NCBI RefSeq assembly: GCF_016756775.1
Contig: NZ_JAERMU010000008.1
Coordinates: forward strand, 124,001-188,000
DNA: 64,000 nucleotides
From: Dryocola clanedunensis subsp. sulfonylureivorans
Lineage (GTDB): Bacteria > Pseudomonadota > Gammaproteobacteria > Enterobacterales > Enterobacteriaceae
Direction: 5' to 3'
The notes under the pieces are model-generated. The model made no database searches and had not been told where the DNA came from. It worked only from the letters and a program-made list of their open reading frames with translations. Below are positions 55,038 to 64,000 of the stretch, one piece after another (position 1 is the stretch's first letter; each line of letters begins with the position of its first letter). Made by a program: the position numbers and the translations under genes.

Positions 55038-55844
55038 CTATTGTGTCGCCAGCTGCTCCAGCCGGTCACGGAAGCCGGTGACGGAGATTGCCCGGTTGTC
55101 GGCGCGGTAGCGATCTTTCGCCGCGGGGGCTGAGCTTTGTACGGCGATCAGCTGCCAGCCGTTATCTATTTTCAGCATCAAAGGTGAACCGCTGTCGCCG
55201 GGCAGGGTGTCGCACTGATGCGAGAGCACCGTTTTCTGAGCCCAGCCCGTGATCAGGCAGTCGCTGTGGGTATAAAGATCGTCGAGATGATCTTCAGGGT
55301 AGCCTGACTGCGTGACCTTTCTGTCCTGCGATTTCAGCAGCTGGGTCAGGGCGTCGCGATCGCCTTCGAAGAGGGGCAATGGGGTAATCCCGGAAGGAGG
55401 GTTATGCAAAATAACCAGCCCAAAATCATGGGGGGCAGCGCCTGCCGGCACAATCCAGCCGTCACCATCCGGCTTCAGCCGACGACCGAGGGTGCTCTCT
55501 ACGCGACCCTCGATGTCATGAATTTCGTAGCGCCATTTCCCTTTATCAGAGATGAAGCGCAGGGCGACCGCCCGATCTGGTTTACCGCGTGGAGGTTGTA
55601 GCAGACAGTGCCCGGCGGTCAGCGCCAGATGGGGGGAAATCAGTGTGGCCGTGCAGAGATTGCCGCTGGCGGTTTCTAACTGGCCGATGGCGTCCCACGG
55701 ACTGTCAGCCGGGTTAGCGACACGCACACGGTCATCGTTGCCAAAAAACAACGTTTTTACATCCGCCGCGCTGTTATCACCAGCGTGGGCGAGGGCCGCA
55801 ATTAACAACAACGCTCCTGGCAGCAAAATTACTTTTTTTTGCAT
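55038..55844 (-). CDS. ydgD: YdgD, trypsin-like periplasmic serine protease
   Basis: A 268-aa secreted S1-family protease. The signal peptide covers residues 1-21 (ending LAHA). The triad is visible: His in LTAGHC, Asp in PHDFGLVIL and Ser in LPGDSGSPL, with paired cysteines near the His and the Ser loop. It matches E. coli YdgD (273 aa) closely. Its substrate is unknown. Asr is cleaved in the periplasm by an unidentified protease, and ydgD lies beside asr, so a functional link is conceivable but unproven. Confidence 0.92.
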   Translation of the reverse strand: MQKKVILLPGALLLIAALAHAGDNSAADVKTLFFGNDDRVRVANPADSPWDAIGQLETASGNLCTATLISPHLALTAGHCLLQPPRGKPDRAVALRFISDKGKWRYEIHDIEGRVESTLGRRLKPDGDGWIVPAGAAPHDFGLVILHNPPSGITPLPLFEGDRDALTQLLKSQDRKVTQSGYPEDHLDDLYTHSDCLITGWAQKTVLSHQCDTLPGDSGSPLMLKIDNGWQLIAVQSSAPAAKDRYRADNRAISVTGFRDRLEQLATQ

Positions 55845-55952
55845 ATCACTCTCTGATGGGGCGATTAATTCTGATTATGTATAAACCCGCTGAATGGGGT
55901 AACTATAGACGGGTAACGCTGAAAGTGGGAGTAAAAACAGGGTGCTACGTTC

Positions 55953-56036
55953 CTAAAACCAGAAACTAAAGGTAATGACGCCGCAGATTATCAGCAGCGA
56001 GAGGATGATTTCAAAACCGTAGCGTCGCAGCATCAT
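55953..56036 (-). CDS. ydgU: YdgU, 27-residue membrane peptide downstream of asr
   Basis: A 27-codon gene read leftward from ATG 56036 (MMLRRYGFEIILSLLIICGV...) to TAG at 55953-55955, with AAGGG just upstream. It is one membrane helix preceded by a basic start. Length and design match E. coli YdgU, the acid-induced small protein encoded after asr. It is too short for most gene finders. Here a REP element has been placed between it and the asr terminator. Confidence 0.75.
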   Translation of the reverse strand: MMLRRYGFEIILSLLIICGVITFSFWF

Positions 56037-56044
56037 CCGCCCTT

Positions 56045-56191
56045 CAGAAAGAAACACCCGGCAAGCCGAGTTAATGAACCTTTGTCGTAGATCGGATAAG
56101 CGCAGCAGCATCCGACATCGCGAGCGTCACTAGCAGATGACGCTACGCCTGTCCCCCTAAGAAACTCCAGAAAGAAACACCCGGCAAGCCG
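56045..56191. repeat. REP element flanked by a 24-bp duplication, between ydgU and asr
   Basis: A 24-bp sequence at 56045-56068 recurs exactly at 56168-56191, where it forms the left part of the asr terminator. Between the copies lie REP-like palindromes (about 56084-56115 and 56136-56157). The layout looks like a REP insertion that duplicated half the terminator. Confidence 0.7.
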
Positions 56192-56198
56192 GGTGTTT
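56175..56198. terminator. Terminator of asr
   Basis: An 11-bp perfect stem (AAACACCCGGC at 56175-56185 with its complement at 56188-56198) and a 2-nt spacer, with T-runs on both sides. It lies 40 nt beyond the asr stop. Confidence 0.85.
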
Positions 56199-56237
56199 TT
56201 ATGGGGGAGGTCGTTCAGCGGGATAAACCCGATAAAC

Positions 56238-56570
56238 TTAAGCTGCTGGCTGTGCGGCTGGTTTGGCTGCAGCTGGTTTAGCCGTGGCTGCGGCTGCTTT
56301 TTTATGGTGCTTTTTAGCCGCCTGGGCTTTCTGAGCTGGTTTTGCCGCGTCTGTCGTTACGGCTGCTTTTTTGTGGTGCTTTTTAGCGGCCTGAGCTTTC
56401 TGCTCGGTAGCTGCTTTTTTGTGTTTTTTATGGTGGGTAGATTTAGCCGGTGCTTTAGCGTGTGTGGTCGCCGTCGCAGCAGGTGCCGGCGCAGCAGCAG
56501 TTTCAGCAGCGAAAGCAGCGGAAGATAAACCCATCAGTGCAGCAACGGTCAGCGCTAATACTTTATTCAT
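56238..56570 (-). CDS. asr: Acid shock protein Asr
   Basis: A 110-aa periplasmic protein. The signal peptide is [20 protein letters not shown] (cleavage after AFA, residue 21); the rest is made of Ala, Lys, His and Pro with three repeats of a [13 protein letters not shown]-like unit. Such a highly basic, disordered protein is typical of Asr, strongly induced at low pH through PhoBR/RstAB-type regulation, and protects periplasmic proteins from acid aggregation. GAGGATG precedes the ATG. Neighbours ydgU and ydgD are as in E. coli. Confidence 0.93.
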   Translation of the reverse strand: MNKVLALTVAALMGLSSAAFAAETAAAPAPAATATTHAKAPAKSTHHKKHKKAATEQKAQAAKKHHKKAAVTTDAAKPAQKAQAAKKHHKKAAAATAKPAAAKPAAQPAA

Positions 56571-56744
56571 CTCGACATCCTCGAATTTGGTTTTTATGTA
56601 ACCCCACGATGGGGCCGTTGAGATGACTATAGGCCTGTGGCTCAGCGCCTTCAGTGAGTGATTGGTATCGGCGTGTAACGCAATGTACGAAGAGGGGACG
56701 AGGCGTGTTAAAACGCCGGGAACCGTGGCTCCCGGCGCAGGAGG

Positions 56745-58229
56745 TTACAGATAACGTGATTCTAAATGTTGACGGAAATACAACGGATTGAGGTCTTCAC
56801 CGGTGGCATGGGTCATCAGCTGCGAAGTGGTGAATCGGCTGCCGTGCTGCCAGATATTCTGACGCAGCCAGTCGAACAGCGCGGTGAAACTTCCTTCGGC
56901 GATATCACTTTCAAGCTGTGGCAGGGCACGGCTGGCGGCATTGAACAGCTGGGCGGCGTACATTGCCCCTAAGGTGTATGACGGGAAGTAGCCAAAGGCA
57001 CCGTCCGTCCAGTGAATGTCCTGCATGCAGCCGTTGCGGTAGTTGTCTTTGGTGGACAGGCCCAGCCAGTGCTGCATTTTCTCATCCCACAGCGCGGGGA
57101 TATCGTCCACTTCGATGTCGCCATCAATCAATGCACGTTCAATTTCGTAGCGCAAAATGACGTGCGCCGGATAGCTCACTTCATCGGCATCCACGCGGAT
57201 AAATCCTCGTTCTACGCGCTGGTTCACGGCGATGAAATTTTGCGTCTCGAAAGCTGGCTGGTTACTGAAACGAGCAATAATCTTCGGCAGCAGCAGGTTG
57301 AGGAACGCTTTGCTGCGCCCCAGCTGCATTTCGAAGAACAGGCTCTGGGACTCATGAATGGCGGTTGAACGAGCAAGCGCCACCGGCTGGCCCAGCCACT
57401 CGCGCGGGAGGTTTTGTTCGTAGCTGGCGTGGCCAGTTTCGTGGATCACGCCAAACAGCGAGGTAATCAGATCGCTTTCGTCATAGCGGGTGGTGATGCG
57501 GACGTCTTCCGGCACGCCGCCGCAGAACGGATGTGCGCTGACGTCCAGGCGGCCGCCATTAAAGTCAAAGCCCAGCATCCGCATGGTGTCCAGGCCCAGC
57601 TCTCGCTGAGTCCCGGTAGCAAACGGGCCGACAGGATCGACCGCTGGCCGACTGGACTGCTTATCAACAACCTTTTGCAGGAGGTCTGGTAACCAGCTCC
57701 GCAGGTCGCCAAACACCACGTCCAGCTTTTCGCTCGTCATACCCGGCTCGTAAAGATCGAGCAGGGCATCATATGGGGATTTCCCTTTAGCATCGGCCCG
57801 CAGCCTGGCTTCTTCGCGGCTGACGCGAACAACCTCTTTCAGATTGGTCGCGAAACCCTGCCAGTCATTTGCCGGACGCTGCGTGCGCCAGCCGTGCTCG
57901 CAGCGGGAGCCAACCAGCGACTTCTCTTCAACCAGCGAGTCAGGTAACACTACGGCTTCCTGATACTGGCGAGTCATTTCACGCAGGTTCGCGCGTTCGA
58001 CGTCATTAAGATCTTCCTGAGCCGCGGCCTGCAGGAAAGTGACCGTTTTCTTATCGGTCAGAATCTGGTGTTGCAGGACACTCAGCTCGGCCAGCGCCTC
58101 AGCGCGAGCGGTGCTGCCGTTTGGTGGCATATAAGTAGACATATCCCAGCCAGCGATAGCAGAGAGATGACCGAAGCGGGACAGGCGGCGGAAGGTGCGG
58201 GTGAGATGGTTATAGTTTTGCTTTTCCAT
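56745..58229 (-). CDS. Carboxypeptidase Taq (M32 family)
   Basis: A 494-aa zinc metallocarboxypeptidase. The zinc site HExxH is in FGVIHETGHASYEQNL, with the third ligand Glu expected in AIHESQSLFFE; the family signatures DVRITTRYD and FPSYTLGAMYAAQ are present. It removes C-terminal residues (not Pro) from peptides in the cytoplasm. E. coli K-12 lacks this gene between asr and ynfM, so it is an addition in this lineage. It is a single-gene unit read leftward. Confidence 0.92.
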   Translation of the reverse strand: MEKQNYNHLTRTFRRLSRFGHLSAIAGWDMSTYMPPNGSTARAEALAELSVLQHQILTDKKTVTFLQAAAQEDLNDVERANLREMTRQYQEAVVLPDSLVEEKSLVGSRCEHGWRTQRPANDWQGFATNLKEVVRVSREEARLRADAKGKSPYDALLDLYEPGMTSEKLDVVFGDLRSWLPDLLQKVVDKQSSRPAVDPVGPFATGTQRELGLDTMRMLGFDFNGGRLDVSAHPFCGGVPEDVRITTRYDESDLITSLFGVIHETGHASYEQNLPREWLGQPVALARSTAIHESQSLFFEMQLGRSKAFLNLLLPKIIARFSNQPAFETQNFIAVNQRVERGFIRVDADEVSYPAHVILRYEIERALIDGDIEVDDIPALWDEKMQHWLGLSTKDNYRNGCMQDIHWTDGAFGYFPSYTLGAMYAAQLFNAASRALPQLESDIAEGSFTALFDWLRQNIWQHGSRFTTSQLMTHATGEDLNPLYFRQHLESRYL

Positions 58230-58300
58230 AGGGCCTCGCGAGTATTATTGACGCAGCGAAAATAACAAAAAGCGTAAATAAACACGAGGCCCGACGGTGG

Positions 58301-59557
58301 TTAGTGTGTGCGATGATGCAAACGCGTGCCGGTCAGCAGGGCAACCACCAGCAGAGAGCCGATAAAACCGGCCACGCCGTTCCAGCCAAACTGGTGCCAG
58401 AACACACCACCGAGGGTACCGGCAATGCTGGATCCCAGGTAGTAGCTGAACAGATAGAGTGAGGAGGCCTGACCTTTGGCTCGTCTGGCGCGCGGACCTA
58501 TCCAGCCGCTGGCGACGGAGTGCGCGGCAAAGAAGCCGGCGGAGAACAGCAGCATGCCGCCAAAGATCGCGACAAGCGGCGAGAAGACGGTGAGCAGAAG
58601 CCCCAGCAGCATAATGCCGATGGAAAACAGCATCACCGGGCCGCGGCCAAATTTCGCGGTCATCGCGCCTGCTTTAGGGGAGCTCCATGTGCCCGTCAGG
58701 TAAGCAACGGACAGCAGGCCCACCACGGCCTGGCTCAGGAACCATGGGGCCTGCATCAACCGATAGCCAATGTAGTTAAACAGCGTAACGAACGCCCCCA
58801 TCAGCAGGAAGCCTTCGGCAAACAGCAGCGGTAAACCCTGGTCGCGCCAGTGCAGACGAAGGTTGATAAACAGCGTTTTCGGACGCAGGGAAGAAGGGCG
58901 GAAGTGCCGCGATTCAGGCAGGATCTTCCAGAACATCAGCGCCGAAGCCAGGGCAAAACAGCCGATGGCGGCGATGGCGATGCGCCAGCTAAAGAAGTCC
59001 GTTATCACCCCGCTCAGCAGGCGTCCGCTCATGCCGCCGATAGAGTTACCGCTGATATACAGCCCCATAGAGAAAGCCACCACGCTCGGGTGGATCTCTT
59101 CGCTCAGGTAGGTCATGCCTACTGCCGCCACGCCGCTGAGCGACAAACCAATTAGCGCTCGCATTATCAGGATGCCGTGCCAGCTGGTCATCATGGTCGA
59201 CAGCAATGTGCAGCAGGAGGCCAGCAGCAGGGCGGTGACCATCACCGGTTTACGGCCAATCGCATCGGACAGCGGGCCGGTAAACAGCAGGCCAATGGCC
59301 AGCATGCCGGTAGAAATGGAAAGGGAGATACTGCTGCTGGCAGGGGTGACGCCAAACTCCTGTGAAAGCACCGGCAGTATGGGCTGCACGCAATAGAGCA
59401 AAGCAAAGGTAGCAAGCCCGGCGGAAAAGAGTGCGAGGGTGACGCGCATGAACTGCGGCGTTCCGCGCTTAATATAAAGAGGGGAACTGGCTGAAATTCG
59501 TTCGTCAACGTCCTGTGCCGGAGCGGTGCTGACGGAGGATATACGGCTCAAAATCAA
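58301..59557 (-). CDS. ynfM: MFS transporter YnfM
   Basis: A 418-aa major facilitator (E. coli 417) with 12 helices. After a variable start it reads YIKRGTPQFMRVTLALFSAGLATF and shows GPLSDAIGRKPVMV (motif A) and GNSIGGMSGRL. It belongs to the arabinose-efflux-like YnfM group; the substrate is not established. It is divergent from the LysR gene ynfL with 104 bp between, the same arrangement as in E. coli, so YnfL probably regulates it. Confidence 0.93.
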   Translation of the reverse strand: MILSRISSVSTAPAQDVDERISASSPLYIKRGTPQFMRVTLALFSAGLATFALLYCVQPILPVLSQEFGVTPASSSISLSISTGMLAIGLLFTGPLSDAIGRKPVMVTALLLASCCTLLSTMMTSWHGILIMRALIGLSLSGVAAVGMTYLSEEIHPSVVAFSMGLYISGNSIGGMSGRLLSGVITDFFSWRIAIAAIGCFALASALMFWKILPESRHFRPSSLRPKTLFINLRLHWRDQGLPLLFAEGFLLMGAFVTLFNYIGYRLMQAPWFLSQAVVGLLSVAYLTGTWSSPKAGAMTAKFGRGPVMLFSIGIMLLGLLLTVFSPLVAIFGGMLLFSAGFFAAHSVASGWIGPRARRAKGQASSLYLFSYYLGSSIAGTLGGVFWHQFGWNGVAGFIGSLLVVALLTGTRLHHRTH

Positions 59558-59661
59558 TCCTTACTGCGTGCGTTGCGCTGCGTGATGTCTTTCATTGCAG
59601 AGTAGGAAAATGTAAATGTTATGTCTAATATATTAATAATCTCAATTGATACTTATAAGAT

Positions 59662-60573
59662 ATGACAATCGAATTACGACATTTGCGTTACTTTGTGGCG
59701 GTGGCCGAAGAGCTGCACTTCGGCCGGGCCGCGGCGCGTCTGCGTATTTCGCAGCCGCCGCTGAGCCAGCAAATTCAGATCCTGGAACAGCAAATTGGTG
59801 CAAGGCTGCTGGCACGAACTAACCGCAGCGTCAGCCTGACGGCGGCCGGGACGCAGTATCTGAGCGATGCCAGGCAGATTTTGAGCCAGGTGGATGCGGC
59901 AGCGGCGCGCGCCGAACGATTACATCACGGCGAGACGGGGGAGCTGCGCATCGGATTTACCTCCTCGGCTCCTTTTATTAAGAGCGTGTCGGACAGCCTG
60001 TCGACCTTTCGCCAGCGCTACCCGGACGTGCATATTCAGATGCGCGAAATCAATACCCGCCAGCAGATTGCACCGCTTAATGACGGCGAGCTGGAGCTTG
60101 GGCTGATGCGTAATACGCGTCTGCCGGAGACGCTGGACTGGAAGCTGGTGCTGCGCGAACCCCTGCTGGGGATGGTGCATCGCGATCACCCCCTGGCGAC
60201 CGCGACCGATATCTCGCTCCAGGATTTGGCCTCGCAGCCCTTTGTCTTCTTTGATGCCCATGTCGGGACGGGGTTGTATGATGACATCATCGGTTTGTTA
60301 CACCGTAACGGAATCTCACCCTATATCACGCAGGAGGTCGGCGAGGCGATGACCATCATTGGGCTGGTCTCCGCCGGGCTGGGCGTCTCCATTCTGCCCG
60401 CGTCATTTAAGCGCGTGCAGCTAAGCGATGTCGTCTGGCTCCCCCTCAGGGAGCCAGAGGCGCAGTCAGAAATGTGGCTGGTCTGGCCAAAACATCGGGA
60501 GCTTAGCGCCGCCGCGGTTCGCATCAGCACGCTGTTGACCGAAGCGAATTTAGGAAATAAACAGCTAGTTTAA
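59662..60573 (+). CDS. ynfL: LysR-family regulator YnfL
   Basis: A 303-aa LysR regulator. The HTH is at residues 1-60 (MTIELRHLRYFVAVAEELHFGRAA, RISQPPLSQQIQILE), followed by the effector domain. The ATG at 59662 follows TATAAGAT, with only a weak ribosome site. Divergent from ynfM and upstream of mlc, as in E. coli. It resembles CbbR/BenM-type regulators, but the effector is unknown. Confidence 0.9.
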   Translation: MTIELRHLRYFVAVAEELHFGRAAARLRISQPPLSQQIQILEQQIGARLLARTNRSVSLTAAGTQYLSDARQILSQVDAAAARAERLHHGETGELRIGFTSSAPFIKSVSDSLSTFRQRYPDVHIQMREINTRQQIAPLNDGELELGLMRNTRLPETLDWKLVLREPLLGMVHRDHPLATATDISLQDLASQPFVFFDAHVGTGLYDDIIGLLHRNGISPYITQEVGEAMTIIGLVSAGLGVSILPASFKRVQLSDVVWLPLREPEAQSEMWLVWPKHRELSAAAVRISTLLTEANLGNKQLV

Positions 60574-60687
60574 GGTTAAATATGTGCGTCAAATCACAAC
60601 CCTACGCAAATATTTGACTCCTTTGCCTGAAGTGTTTAACCATAGCCCAAAGATTATTTCGAAGCGCGAAAATAAAGGGAGTCGCAC

Positions 60688-61905
60688 GTGGTTGCTGACA
60701 GCCAGCCGGGACACATCGATCAGATTAAGCAGACCAATGCGGGGGTGGTTTACCGTCTCATCGATCAGCATGGCCCGGTCTCGCGCATCGATCTCTCCCG
60801 CCTGGCGCTGCTCGCGCCTGCCAGCATCACCAAAATTGTTCGCGAAATGCTCGAAGCGCACCTGGTGCAGGAAACCGAAATTCAGGACCCAGGAAGCCGC
60901 GGTCGTCCCGCCGTAGGTTTAATGGTGGAAACGGAAGCCTGGCACTACCTTTCCGTGCGGATTAATCGCGGCGAAATCTCTCTTGGGCTGCACGATCTCA
61001 GCAGCCAGCTTATTGTTGAGGACACCGTTTCTCTTCCCCTGGACGACCCGAACCCGCTGCTGTCGCGCGTTATCGCCCAGGTCGATCAGTTTTTTATCCG
61101 CCATCAGGACAAGCTCGAACGTCTCACCGCGATTGCCATTACCCTGCCGGGAATTATCGATACGGTGCGCGGCATCGTGCATCGCATGCCGTTTTATGAT
61201 GTGTGCGATATGCCGCTGGGTGAAGAACTGGAGAGCCACACGGGGGTGCCGGTCTTTATTCAGCATGATATCAGCGCGTGGACGATGGCGGAGGGGCTGT
61301 TTGGCGCCTCGCGTGGCGCGCGTGATGTCATTCAGGTTGTTATCGATCACAACGTCGGGGCTGGCGTTATCACGGACGGGCGTCTGTTGCATGCGGGTAG
61401 CAGCAGCCTCGTCGAGATTGGCCACACGCAGGTCGACCCGTACGGCAAACGCTGCTACTGCGGGAATCACGGCTGTCTGGAGACGATTGCCAGTATTGAA
61501 AGTATCCTTGAGCTGGCCCAGCAGCGTATGAACCAATCGATGGGTTCGATGCTCCACGGCCAGCCGCTGACCGTCGAGTCGCTTTGCGATGCGGCCTTAC
61601 AGGGCGATCTATTGGCGAAAGATATCATTCTCGGCGTGGGGGTCAACGTCGGCCGCATTCTTGCCATCATGGTTAATTTGTTCAATCCACAAGTTATTCT
61701 GATAGGTTCCCCGCTGAACCGAGCGGCGGAAATATTGCATCCGGCCATCGCCGATAGCATTCGCCAACAGGCGCTTCCCGCCTATAGCCAGCATATTGCG
61801 GTGGAAAGCACGCAGTATAGTCATCGCGGCACGATGGCCGGGGCGGCGCTGGTCAAGGACGCAATGTATAACGGTTCGTTACTGATTCGCCTCCTGCAAG
61901 GATAA
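60688..61905 (+). CDS. mlc: Mlc, glucose-responsive global repressor (ROK family)
   Basis: A 405-aa ROK-family repressor (E. coli 406). The start is GTG 60688 with AAAGGGAG upstream. The N-terminal HTH (DLSRLALLAPASITKIVREML) is followed by the ROK domain with zinc site residues in EIGHTQVDPYGKRCYCGNHGCLE (His and three Cys). Mlc represses ptsG, manXYZ, ptsHI and malT; when glucose is transported, dephosphorylated PtsG pulls it to the membrane. The C-terminal amphipathic helix YNGSLLIRLLQG, needed for tetramers and PtsG-linked release, is intact. Neighbours ynfL and bioD2 are as in E. coli. Confidence 0.95.
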   Translation: MVADSQPGHIDQIKQTNAGVVYRLIDQHGPVSRIDLSRLALLAPASITKIVREMLEAHLVQETEIQDPGSRGRPAVGLMVETEAWHYLSVRINRGEISLGLHDLSSQLIVEDTVSLPLDDPNPLLSRVIAQVDQFFIRHQDKLERLTAIAITLPGIIDTVRGIVHRMPFYDVCDMPLGEELESHTGVPVFIQHDISAWTMAEGLFGASRGARDVIQVVIDHNVGAGVITDGRLLHAGSSSLVEIGHTQVDPYGKRCYCGNHGCLETIASIESILELAQQRMNQSMGSMLHGQPLTVESLCDAALQGDLLAKDIILGVGVNVGRILAIMVNLFNPQVILIGSPLNRAAEILHPAIADSIRQQALPAYSQHIAVESTQYSHRGTMAGAALVKDAMYNGSLLIRLLQG

Positions 61906-62032
61906 TCATTTCCATTGATGCAATAAATGTTGCGCTATCTCAAATTGGCCTTTCGCCTCATCTCTTAGACTTCCGCCACTGAACTATTCATTTTTAAATA
62001 AAATTTTTAGCGTATTGCCCTCGGGAGTCATC

Positions 62033-62728
62033 ATGCTTAAGCGTTTCTTTATCACAGGTACCGATACCGCAGTCGGCAAGACGGTGGTGTCACGCGCGCT
62101 CTTACAGGCGCTGGCAGCCAGTGGCAAAAGTGTTGTCGGCTACAAGCCGGTAGCCAAAGGAAGCAAAGAGACGCCGGAAGGAATGCGAAATAAAGACGCG
62201 CTGGTTTTGCAGAGCGTTTCTTCTCTCACCTTGCCGTATAGCGCAATCAATCCTATTGCTTTGAGCGAAGAGGAGAGCAGCGTCAGCCACAGTTGCCCAA
62301 TCAATTACACATTGCTGTCCGATGGTTTGCAGAACCTGAGCCGACAGGCAGACCATGTGGTTGTCGAGGGGACGGGCGGCTGGCGTAGCCTGATGAACGA
62401 CCTCCGTCCGCTGTCGGAATGGGTTGTTCAGGAGCAGTTGCCGGTGCTGATGGTGGTGGGGATTCAGGAAGGGTGCATCAACCACGCTCTGCTGACCGCC
62501 CAGGCTATCGCCAACGATGGTCTGCCGCTGGTGGGCTGGGTGGCGAACCGTATCAATCCGGGTCTGGCGCACTATGCTGAAATCATCGACGTGCTTAGCA
62601 AAAAGCTGCCGGGACCGCTGATGGGCGAACTGCCTTATCTGCCGCGCGCCGAACAGCGCGAGCTGGCGCACTATATCGATCTATCCGTGCTCAGCGGCAC
62701 CCTGACGGTAAACCGAGTGGGGGCGTAG
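62033..62728 (+). CDS. bioD2: Dethiobiotin synthetase paralogue BioD2 (YnfK)
   Basis: A 231-aa ATP-dependent ligase fold, the length of E. coli YnfK. ATG 62033 ([17 protein letters not shown]) contains the Walker A-like [15 protein letters not shown] is the second nucleotide/substrate motif and VANRINP the base-binding loop. It would close the ureido ring in biotin synthesis, yet E. coli mainly uses BioD1 and the role of the second copy is not settled. Its 3' end overlaps that of convergent clcB by 48 bp. Confidence 0.92.
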   Translation: MLKRFFITGTDTAVGKTVVSRALLQALAASGKSVVGYKPVAKGSKETPEGMRNKDALVLQSVSSLTLPYSAINPIALSEEESSVSHSCPINYTLLSDGLQNLSRQADHVVVEGTGGWRSLMNDLRPLSEWVVQEQLPVLMVVGIQEGCINHALLTAQAIANDGLPLVGWVANRINPGLAHYAEIIDVLSKKLPGPLMGELPYLPRAEQRELAHYIDLSVLSGTLTVNRVGA

Positions 62729-63976
62729 CCAGCGCGACAGCGCGGAGGCGACAACACAGGCCACCAGTAAACCGGGGAGTAGCGAGAACTCTCCGGTCAT
62801 TTCACAAACCATCAATGTTGCCATTATCGGCGCATGCGTTGTTGCCGCCAGCAGCGTTGCCATGCCGGTTAACGCCATCAGTATAGCCACCGACTCCCCG
62901 CTGGCAGGCCATAATCCACAGACCTGTCCGAACAGCATCCCCAGCGCCGCCCCCACGAATAGCGTAGGTGTGAATACCCCTCCGGGCGCACCCGAACCAC
63001 TGCTTGCCAGCACCGCCGCCAGTTTGCAAAGTAAAATAGCCGCCACGAAAAGCAGCGCCGGAGGACGTGACAGGAACGACTGCACAACGCTGTAGCCGTT
63101 ACCCCAGACCAGCGGCGTGATGAGCGAAAGCATGCCGACAATCAGCCCGCCGAGCGCCAGCTGTAACGGCGGCGTCAGATGCAGGCGACGGAACAGTTCG
63201 CCGCTTGTTGCCATCATCCACAGGAACAGGGGGCCGGCAATACCTGCCAGTACGCCGAGGATGCCCATCAGGCCATACTGGACGGGAACCGGTGCGTTGA
63301 GCATTTTGACGGTATAAAGCAGCGTTTGTCCGCCGCTAAGAAGATTTGTTATCAAAAGAGCGGTAACGGCAGCAATGACCACCGGGCCAAGTGAGGCGAG
63401 CATCAGCGTGCCAAAGAGGATCTCTGCAATAAACAGGCTGCCCGCCAGCGGCGCGTGATACGCGCTCGCCATCCCGGCGGCGGCCCCGCAGGCCACCCAG
63501 AGCTTCCATTCATCGTTCCGCGTGAAGCGCTGGGCGAACACCGAGGCGAAGACGGTCGCCAGCAAAATCATCGCCCCTTCGCGCCCGATGGCGCTGCCGC
63601 TGGCTACCACCAGCAGTGAGGCGGCAGATTTCACCAGGCTTGCGGGCACGTCAAGCCGCCCGTCGCCGGTTTCAATCGCTTCCATATAATCCGTTGGCGC
63701 GCCCGGTCGCTGCCGCGTCGCCCGTTGCCAGCCCCACAGCAGCAGGCCCGCCAGCAGCCCGCCCATCGCCGGGGTTATCAGCCTGCGCCACGACGGCAGC
63801 GCCGCCGCTGCGGCAACCAGGCTGCCGCTATGGTCGCCAAGAAACAGACCTTCCAGCAGATACATCGACTGGCGAAACAGCCAGACCACGAGGGCGGAGG
63901 CAATACCGATCCCGACGGCGAAAACCAGCCGTCTGAGCATGCCTTGAATGTCCGGGAAATGATTTAAGCGGTGCAT
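62681..63976 (-). CDS. clcB: ClC-family chloride channel/transporter ClcB
   Basis: A 431-aa ClC protein (E. coli 418). The selectivity-filter motifs are visible: [10 protein letters not shown] (the GxGREGP-type site, with Glu), [11 protein letters not shown] and the Tyr-region motif, spread over about 11 long helices. It lacks cytoplasmic CBS domains. ClcB helps acid resistance by balancing charge during proton export. ATG 63976 is preferred; an upstream TTG is unlikely. It ends inside the bioD2 3' end on the opposite strand. Confidence 0.92.
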   Translation of the reverse strand: MHRLNHFPDIQGMLRRLVFAVGIGIASALVVWLFRQSMYLLEGLFLGDHSGSLVAAAAALPSWRRLITPAMGGLLAGLLLWGWQRATRQRPGAPTDYMEAIETGDGRLDVPASLVKSAASLLVVASGSAIGREGAMILLATVFASVFAQRFTRNDEWKLWVACGAAAGMASAYHAPLAGSLFIAEILFGTLMLASLGPVVIAAVTALLITNLLSGGQTLLYTVKMLNAPVPVQYGLMGILGVLAGIAGPLFLWMMATSGELFRRLHLTPPLQLALGGLIVGMLSLITPLVWGNGYSVVQSFLSRPPALLFVAAILLCKLAAVLASSGSGAPGGVFTPTLFVGAALGMLFGQVCGLWPASGESVAILMALTGMATLLAATTHAPIMATLMVCEMTGEFSLLPGLLVACVVASALSRWLRPHSVYRQGAAEHG

Positions 63977-64000
63977 AAACAATAGCGTAGCGGGTAAAGG

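Noticed and set aside
60919-61557. Leftward 212-codon frame opposite mlc
   Set aside because: Shadow of mlc, lacking a start signal and recognisable protein features.

Overview
The window is chromosomal DNA from an Enterobacteriaceae member close to E. coli. Many proteins match E. coli K-12 counterparts almost residue for residue from memory (FsaA, BtsS/BtsR/BtsT, YjiA, PqqU, AnsP, LacZ, TqsA, MdtJI, YnfM, Mlc, ClcB), yet gene order differs from K-12 and accessory blocks interrupt it. The fsaA, lone lacZ, umuDC and CDI content and the high GC fit the Enterobacter cloacae group best. The genus is an inference.

Layout. 1-2.4 kb: pflF (cut by the window edge), its activase pflE, and fsaA. 2.5-5.7 kb: a gtrA-gtrB-glycosyltransferase operon (O-antigen modification) lying between two identical 49-bp copies of the 3' end of umuC, which looks like an integrated element or prophage remnant without its integrase. 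5.6-7.4 kb: umuDC with a perfect LexA box. 7.6-13.7 kb: the pyruvate-sensing btsSR pair beside its target operon btsT-yjiX-yjiA, with a candidate BtsR operator and CRP site upstream of btsT. 13.7-18.8 kb: an MFS pump with a divergent LysR regulator, a yicS-like gene and the TonB receptor pqqU.

18.9-42.6 kb is an accessory stretch between pqqU and ansP, which in E. coli are separated only by yncE. It carries a fasciclin gene with an ECF sigma/RskA anti-sigma pair (the arrangement known from mycobacterial SigK), a ThDP enzyme/SDR pair with a truncated condensation-domain gene, the blue-light module (ycgZ-ymgA-ariR, bluF, bluR and one extra YmgB-like gene), and a large contact-dependent inhibition locus (cdiB-cdiA-cdiI). 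In that locus the resident cdiA is cut by an in-frame amber codon before its toxin tip. A nearly identical 1.48-kb copy of the cdiA 3' region lies 3.6 kb away, without the amber codon, with a different toxin and immunity gene, and headed by a piece of the cdiB leader. A third, decayed CDI fragment is fused to the end of an Ail/OmpX-like gene. A helix-turn-helix gene and a SymE-family toxin sit between the modules.

42.8-64 kb returns to core-type genes: ansP, a YjbR-like gene, a LysR regulator, a seven-copy REP array, lacZ without lacI or lacY, a GST, nhoA, pptA, a VapBC-type toxin-antitoxin pair, tqsA, the mdtU leader peptide with mdtJI, ydgD, ydgU, asr, an M32 carboxypeptidase, ynfM/ynfL, mlc, bioD2 and clcB. 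From asr and ydgD through mdtJI to tqsA, and from ynfM to clcB, the neighbourhood matches E. coli.

Main points of interest: the disarmed but repairable CDI locus with a silent reservoir toxin, the umuC-flanked gtr element, the SigK-like fasciclin module in an enterobacterium, and the all-in-one Bts locus with a visible operator.
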